Source: Haemophilus parainfluenzae
GTDB taxonomy: Bacteria > Pseudomonadota > Gammaproteobacteria > Enterobacterales > Pasteurellaceae
DNA: 11,533 nt
Assembly: GCA_018381425.1 (NCBI GenBank)
Contig: JAGZRY010000034.1
Span: 1-11,533 of the forward strand
Direction: 5' to 3'
Part shown: one piece after another, positions 8,010-11,533 of the stretch
Numbering within the stretch: the stretch's first letter is position 1
Layout of the letters: every line of letters begins with the position of its first letter
Program-made: the position numbers and the translations under genes
The notes under the pieces: generated by a model
What the model was told of the DNA's origin: nothing
The model's input: the letters and a program-made list of their open reading frames with translations, nothing else
Database searches by the model: none

Positions 8010-8043
8010 TAAGCATTTCCTTATGTTTGAGTTAAAAAGAGTA

Positions 8044-8075
8044 GTTATTATATAGGTAAATATATAAGTTGAAAA
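8044..8075 (-). promoter_or_regulatory. mop promoter with ModE-like palindrome
   Basis: On the minus strand, TTTTCA (8070-8075) is followed after 17 bases by a perfect TATAAT -10 (8047-8052). Overlapping the -10 and spacer is a perfect inverted repeat on the plus strand: TATATA (8049-8054), GGTAAA, TATATA (8061-8066). This fits the short ModE core TATAT-N7-TAYAT exactly, though the outer bases of the half-sites (ATCG/CGAT) are poorly conserved. The position suits a repressor. The region is AT-rich, so chance cannot be excluded. Confidence 0.55.
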
Positions 8076-8077
8076 TA

Positions 8078-9112
8078 CTACTTAATAGGTGATAAGCCTT
8101 TCAAGATTTGCTCGGCATTTTCTTTGCTTAACGTATAACCGTAATATTTTTTATAGAAGGCTTGCGTTTTTTCGACCATATTTAAGTCTTTAAATTGCTC
8201 TGGGTGGAAGAGCTGAGCTGCCCAAAGAATTTGTAAGGCTTCTTCTGCACTGTAGCGATCCCATGGGAACGTGCCGGTTGGATTCGCATAAATACGATTA
8301 TTTTTGACCGCACTTATTGATTGCCACGCCGGATCGCCTTTGATTTTATCTATCGCTGCTTGCGCCTTATTACCACTGCTACCGATGATAATAACATCTG
8401 GATTCGCTTGTAAGATAGCTTCCATTGTAACTGTCACCATATTCGCTTCATCTGGTAATACGCTCTTACCGCCGGCTAATTTAATCCATTCACCAATCAT
8501 CGATTTTCCGCCGTCAATCATCATTAGATCAGAACCTTTAGTGATGTGTAATACGGTTGGGCGTTGTTCATCTTTAAGACCTTTAAGACGTTCTTCAACA
8601 AATTTAATGTTACCGTCTAATTCTTTGATATAGCTTTCTGCGATTTCAGGCGCTTTATCACCTAAAACTTCAGCGGTAATGCGAACGGTTTTCTTCAAAC
8701 CATCAAAATCTTGGAAACTTACACGCACGCCTTTTAATCCCGCTTGTTCCACTTCAGTTAACATGGATTTTTTCGAGAGCAACACTGCATCCGGCTTATG
8801 GCTCAACAATTCTTCTGTTTGAATGGTTTCGCCATTGGTTAATACTGGTACGTTTTTGATATTTGGATACACTTCGCTATACCAAGGATTGGCCGCGATA
8901 GATGTGGTCGTGCCAACCAGTTTATTGGCACTGCCTAATAACAAGACGATTTGGTTATTCGCATGCCAAAGATCGGCAACACGTTGTACGTTATCCGGTA
9001 ATTCAACTTTGTTTCCTTCAACGTCTGTGACGATTTTAGCTTGTAAAGGCAGCGCAAAACAAGCGGCAAGAGAGAGGGCGATTAGGCCTTTTTTTAAAGA
9101 GTTTTTCAACAT
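8078..9112 (-). CDS. molA: Periplasmic molybdate/tungstate-binding protein MolA
   Basis: Solute-binding protein of a type II (BtuCD/FecCD-like) importer; 344 residues. It has a Sec signal (KNSLKK, then a hydrophobic core), with likely cleavage after LQA (residue 25). The sequence LAAC at 15-18 could instead act as a lipobox, so the anchoring is uncertain. The mature part has the Peripla_BP_2 layout: DVEGNKVELPDNVQRVADLW, LVGTTTS, LLSHKPDAVLLSKKSM, the long connecting helix (about 155-185), ILQANPDVIIIGSSG and NNRIYANPTG. H. influenzae MolA (HI1472) is known to bind molybdate and tungstate directly. The assignment rests on overall similarity, the MolBC partners and the adjacent mop. The start has AAGGAA eight bases upstream. 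It is the last gene of molB-molC-molA, 20 bases after molC. A perfect uptake signal lies inside (8307-8315). A ferric-siderophore-binding role is the alternative. Confidence 0.87.
   Translation of the reverse strand: MLKNSLKKGLIALSLAACFALPLQAKIVTDVEGNKVELPDNVQRVADLWHANNQIVLLLGSANKLVGTTTSIAANPWYSEVYPNIKNVPVLTNGETIQTEELLSHKPDAVLLSKKSMLTEVEQAGLKGVRVSFQDFDGLKKTVRITAEVLGDKAPEIAESYIKELDGNIKFVEERLKGLKDEQRPTVLHITKGSDLMMIDGGKSMIGEWIKLAGGKSVLPDEANMVTVTMEAILQANPDVIIIGSSGNKAQAAIDKIKGDPAWQSISAVKNNRIYANPTGTFPWDRYSAEEALQILWAAQLFHPEQFKDLNMVEKTQAFYKKYYGYTLSKENAEQILKGLSPIK
8307..8315 (-). repeat. DNA uptake signal core inside molA
   Basis: Perfect ACCGCACTT on the plus strand. On the coding strand AAGTGCGGTC is read as part of ISAVKN and is followed by an A-rich extension typical of the uptake signal. 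Confidence 0.88.
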
Positions 9113-9132
9113 ATGAATTTCCTTCTATTGAG

Positions 9133-9921
9133 TTATAAATGAGTAATTGCACAAATTTGTCGTTGTAGTGCAGGTACATCTACTAAGCGCAAATCCGTTT
9201 GATAAAGGGCTTTCAGATTGGCTTCGGTAATAATTTCCGGCGCTGTACCGGTTTGTAATCTGCCTTGCTCGTTTAAGATGCTTACACGGCTGTGGGGCAG
9301 TGCGCTGTGTAACAACATGGGATGATCGGGATTATGTGTTGTCATGATAATGGTAAAGCCTTGCAGTGAGAGCTCTTTTATTAGGCTTAAGGTTTTAAAC
9401 ACATTGCCGTAATCTAATGCCGAAGTAGGTTCATCAAATAAAATCAGTTGCGGTTGTTGCACCAAAATACGCGCAAGATTGACCAGTTGCTTTTCACCGC
9501 CACTCATTTGCATATAAATTCGGTCTGCAAAATGATTGATGCCAAGTTTATTTAAAGCTTCATCAACTAATGCAAAATCAGCTTCACTTGGCTTATCAAA
9601 AACACCTAAATGCGCAGCACGACCGAGTACCACATAATCACGCACGCGATATTGATAGGTTTGTGGGCTGTGTTGCGAGACATAAGCAATTTTTTGCGCA
9701 ATTTGCTTACTACTCATTTCGCTTAATTTGCAATTATCCAGCAAAATCTGACCGCTCTTTGGTTTCAAAAGCCCCGCAATGCAGTTTAATAACGTTGATT
9801 TACCACGACCGTTTGCACCAAGAATAGTCAGCAATTCGCCTTTTTGTAAGGTTAGATCAATGCTATTGAGTAACGAATGTTCAACGTTGTGCCAGTAATA
9901 CAGATTGTCAATTTTCAGCAT
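9133..9921 (-). CDS. molC: Molybdate/tungstate ABC transporter ATPase MolC
   Basis: The cytoplasmic ATPase of the MolB2C2 importer, 262 residues. Motifs are Walker A GANGRGKST (35-43), Q-loop YVSQHSPQ (Q83), signature MSGGEKQ (139-145), Walker B LILFDEP (159-165), D-loop SALD (167-170) and H-loop TTHNP (H196). It belongs to the FepC/BtuD-like subfamily that powers vitamin B12 and siderophore importers rather than to the ModC family, and it lacks the C-terminal TOBE domain of ModC. The H. influenzae MolBC pair (HI1471/HI1470) is a structurally studied member. Its ATG overlaps the molB stop by one base (TAATG), so translation is coupled, and molA follows after 20 bases. Complete, with no missing catalytic residues. 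Confidence 0.9.
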   Translation of the reverse strand: MLKIDNLYYWHNVEHSLLNSIDLTLQKGELLTILGANGRGKSTLLNCIAGLLKPKSGQILLDNCKLSEMSSKQIAQKIAYVSQHSPQTYQYRVRDYVVLGRAAHLGVFDKPSEADFALVDEALNKLGINHFADRIYMQMSGGEKQLVNLARILVQQPQLILFDEPTSALDYGNVFKTLSLIKELSLQGFTIIMTTHNPDHPMLLHSALPHSRVSILNEQGRLQTGTAPEIITEANLKALYQTDLRLVDVPALQRQICAITHL

Positions 9922-10907
9922 TAGTCCACCACCTTTTGTTTAATCAGCACCCAAGCAAAGAATGGCGCACCAATAAAGCCGGTGAGAATGCCGAGTGGAA
10001 TTTCTTGAATGTATAAATTGCGGGCGAGGGTGTCGATAACGAGCAAGAAAATCGCGCCGATAAGTCCGGCAAGTGGTAAACTTTTGACATTGTTATCACC
10101 AATGAAAAGCCGTGCTAAATGCGGAATCACTAAACCAAGCCAACCTATCGTTCCGCTTAAGCAAACCGATGAAGCCGTCAGCAACGTAGCACAAACCACC
10201 ATTAAACCTCGTTCTAATCGAATATTTGCCCCAATTAATTTCGCCTCGCGATCGCCCAATGAAAGCACATTTATACGCCAACGCATTAAAAATAAGCCAA
10301 GGGTAGTGAGCAGAATAACGGGAGAAAGGATGAGCAAATTGTCGTAGTTGGATTTGGTTAGGCTACCTAATTGCCAATACACAATATCAGCCAGCTGAGT
10401 TTCGGGATCGGCGAGATATTTTAGCAAGCCCAGTGTAGCCATCATAAAGCCTGAAACTATAATCCCTGAAAGCACTAAAACAATCGTGGAATCGCGCTGA
10501 ATTAAACGTGGTAAATTCATGGTGAGCAAGACGGCAATCAAACCACCGACAAAAGCAAAGGCTTGAATACCCAGCATCCCCGACCCGATTAAAATCGCTA
10601 ATGCTGCGCCCACACAAGCACCATTAGACACGCCTAAAATATCAGGTGAAACCAACGGATTACGGAAAATGCCTTGATATACCACACCCGCAATCGCCAA
10701 GGATGCACCGACCAGAATAGCGGCAATCACTCGCGGTAATCGAAGATTAAAAATAATGTTGTTTTGCATATCACTGACATTATTGCCAATCAGACTTTGC
10801 ACTACATCCTCAAGCGGAATCGCAAAACGCCCCCAAGAGAGCGAACATAAAATGAGCCCAATAAGCAAGCACAGTAAAAGGGGAAAGGTAAGGGAGGATT
10901 TGTTCAT
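9921..10907 (-). CDS. molB: Molybdate/tungstate ABC transporter permease MolB (FecCD family)
   Basis: The inner-membrane permease of the MolABC importer. From the ATG at 10907 it has 328 residues, close to the family's usual 330-340. About ten hydrophobic segments are visible, beginning FPLLLCLLIGLILCSLSWG, which suits the ten-helix FecCD fold. Conserved motifs are FNLRLPRVIAAILVGASLAIAG-type helix 2 sequence, NPLVSPDILGVSNGA and GTIGWLGLVIPHLARLFIG, the region that contacts the ATPase. The reading frame stays open upstream to 10991, but those extra codons (NFAIYKKYNRYIL...) cover the promoter and terminator and are not family-like. An ATG at 10922 is a possible alternative with no better ribosome site. 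It is the first gene of molB-molC-molA. The substrate assignment follows H. influenzae MolB; a siderophore permease is the alternative. Confidence 0.88.
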   Translation of the reverse strand: MNKSSLTFPLLLCLLIGLILCSLSWGRFAIPLEDVVQSLIGNNVSDMQNNIIFNLRLPRVIAAILVGASLAIAGVVYQGIFRNPLVSPDILGVSNGACVGAALAILIGSGMLGIQAFAFVGGLIAVLLTMNLPRLIQRDSTIVLVLSGIIVSGFMMATLGLLKYLADPETQLADIVYWQLGSLTKSNYDNLLILSPVILLTTLGLFLMRWRINVLSLGDREAKLIGANIRLERGLMVVCATLLTASSVCLSGTIGWLGLVIPHLARLFIGDNNVKSLPLAGLIGAIFLLVIDTLARNLYIQEIPLGILTGFIGAPFFAWVLIKQKVVD

Positions 10908-10917
10908 ATACTCAAAA

Positions 10918-10967
10918 TTCATTGTTTTTATAAGTATATAGCGATTATATTTTTTGTATATAGCGAA
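10918..10967 (-). promoter_or_regulatory. molB promoter with tandem ModE-like half-sites
   Basis: A perfect -10 TATAAT lies at 10944-10949 on the minus strand, with no clear -35, so activation or a weak promoter is possible. Two identical 11-base elements, GTATATAGCGA on the plus strand, lie at 10934-10944 and 10956-10966, exactly 22 bases (two helical turns) apart. They flank and overlap the -10. Read on the minus strand with one more base, they are ATCGCTATATA (matching all fixed bases of the ModE left half-site as I recall it) and TTCGCTATATA (9 of 10). The right half after the first is weak (6 of 11 at 10918-10928). Function is inferred. Confidence 0.6.
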
Positions 10968-10975
10968 ATTTGGGT

Positions 10976-11006
10976 AAAAAAATAACCGCACTTTATCGTG
11001 CGGTTA
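10976..11006 (-). terminator. Terminator of tusE
   Basis: TAACCGCAC (10983-10991) pairs with GTGCGGTTA (10998-11006) around a six-base loop. The A run at 10976-10982 gives a U tract on minus-strand RNA. It lies eight bases after the tusE stop and insulates molBCA from the tusE operon. It contains a perfect uptake signal core at 10985-10993. Confidence 0.9.
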
Positions 11007-11013
11007 CGTTATT

Positions 11014-11343
11014 TTATAAGCATTTAGCTGGTTTTGGCAGCCCCGCCAATTTGGTTGCTTGTTTAGCTGGTCCGTCAGGGAAGAGTCGTTGTAAATAGCG
11101 GCTATTGCCTTTATCCGCACCTAATTTTTCTGACATGGCTTTTACCAGCATTCGAATTGCAGGGGAGGTGTTATATTCTTGGTAAAAATCACGCACAAAA
11201 TAAATCACTTCCCAGTGAGCGTCGGTCAGTTCTACATCTTCTAGCTGAGCGATGTGTTTTGCTACATCCTCATTCCAATCAGCAATATTAAGTAAATAGC
11301 CAAAGGCATCGGTTTCGATTTGTTTTCCTTGCACGGTAATCAT
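11014..11343 (-). CDS. tusE: TusE/DsrC-family sulfurtransferase
   Basis: A small cytoplasmic sulfur carrier of 109 residues, the usual TusE length. In the Tus relay it accepts persulfide sulfur from TusBCD and passes it to MnmA, which makes 2-thiouridine at tRNA position 34. Family features are [46 protein letters not shown] and the C-terminal arm LPKPAKCL. The penultimate C108 is the only cysteine, which indicates TusE rather than the two-cysteine DsrC of sulfite reduction. The ATG at 11343 is one base after the stop of the upstream gene (TAATATG), so the two are coupled. No other tus genes are in the window. Confidence 0.93.
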   Translation of the reverse strand: MITVQGKQIETDAFGYLLNIADWNEDVAKHIAQLEDVELTDAHWEVIYFVRDFYQEYNTSPAIRMLVKAMSEKLGADKGNSRYLQRLFPDGPAKQATKLAGLPKPAKCL

Positions 11344-11344
11344 A

Positions 11345-11533
11345 TTAATTCACTTCTTTAAAGCTGATCATTTCGTTATCGGCGTAGTCAGACGCATCTT
11401 CATCATCAAATTTCATTGGTTCAATGCGTTCTTCATCAAATGCGGTATCCCCTTCAATGCCATCAAGTGATTGGCCATGTTTAATGCCTTTGAAATCGAA
11501 GAGTTTTGGATCACATAAGTGTGACAACGTAAT
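11345..11533 (-). CDS. Unrecognised gene, 3' part with acidic tail
   Basis: The frame is open to the right edge of the window (…[14 protein letters not shown]), so this is the C-terminal end of a longer gene. The TTG at 11527 is probably an internal leucine. About 62 residues are visible. After [13 protein letters not shown] the tail is strongly acidic ([27 protein letters not shown]) and ends FKEVN. I do not recognise the family. An acidic, probably disordered tail can mediate protein contacts, but nothing here proves it. The stop is one base from the tusE start, so the two genes are in one operon. Confidence 0.65.
   Translation of the reverse strand: MTLSHLCDPKLFDFKGIKHGQSLDGIEGDTAFDEERIEPMKFDDEDASDYADNEMISFKEVN

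Noticed and set aside
7831..8055. Open frame antisense to mop
   Set aside because: It is the shadow of mop and its promoter, with no ribosome site and no family features.
8304..9116. Two open frames antisense to molA
   Set aside because: They are shadows of a well-supported coding gene, without start signals or recognisable motifs.
10908..10937. Molybdenum-cofactor riboswitch before molB or mop
   Set aside because: The predicted leaders are only about 30 bases and AT-rich, far too short and unstructured for that riboswitch.
10908..10991. 28-residue N-terminal extension of MolB reading from 10991
   Set aside because: It runs through the promoter and the tusE terminator, has no ribosome site and does not look like the start of a FecCD permease. 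The ATG at 10907 fits the family length.

Overview
The window looks like chromosomal DNA of a Pasteurellaceae member in the Haemophilus/Aggregatibacter group. At least nine perfect copies of the 9-base core AAGTGCGGT (or its complement) are spread over 11.5 kb. This is the Haemophilus-type DNA uptake signal, and the density of about one per 1.3 kb is normal for that clade. Several copies form the stems of intrinsic terminators, a known habit of these genomes. The protein sequences agree: a Haemophilus-type molbindin, MolABC, MetE and Cdd. I cannot fix the species; H. parainfluenzae or a close relative is my guess.

Left part (1-2690): the last two genes of a peptide/nickel-family ABC transporter operon (two ATPases, the first cut by the window edge), a terminator made of paired uptake signals, then cytidine deaminase cdd with its own promoter. 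Next (2635-5047): a terminator shared by cdd and the convergent metE (cobalamin-independent methionine synthase). Upstream of metE is a MetJ operator made of tandem met boxes.

Right part (5188-10967): a molybdenum-centred cluster. A FepA-family TonB-dependent outer-membrane receptor points right. Facing it on the minus strand are molB-molC-molA (inner-membrane permease, ATPase and periplasmic molybdate/tungstate-binding protein) followed by mop, a 69-residue molbindin. The promoter regions of all three units (receptor, mop, molB) carry TATATA-centred inverted or tandem elements that resemble the ModE (molybdate-responsive repressor) operator. This suggests that the siderophore-type receptor belongs to the same molybdenum regulon and may be the outer-membrane step of a TonB-powered Mo/W (or Mo-catecholate) uptake route. 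It is the most interesting signal in the window. The regulatory and functional link is inference.

Far right (10974-11533): tusE (tRNA 2-thiouridine sulfur relay), ending in a terminator just upstream of the molB promoter. It is preceded by the 3' end of an unrecognised acidic-tailed gene in the same operon. No tRNA or rRNA genes, insertion sequences, CRISPR arrays or obviously broken genes were seen. The gene-free stretches (1559-1726, 2603-2688, 4963-5269, 7673-7799, 10908-11013) are each explained by the promoters, operators and terminators listed.
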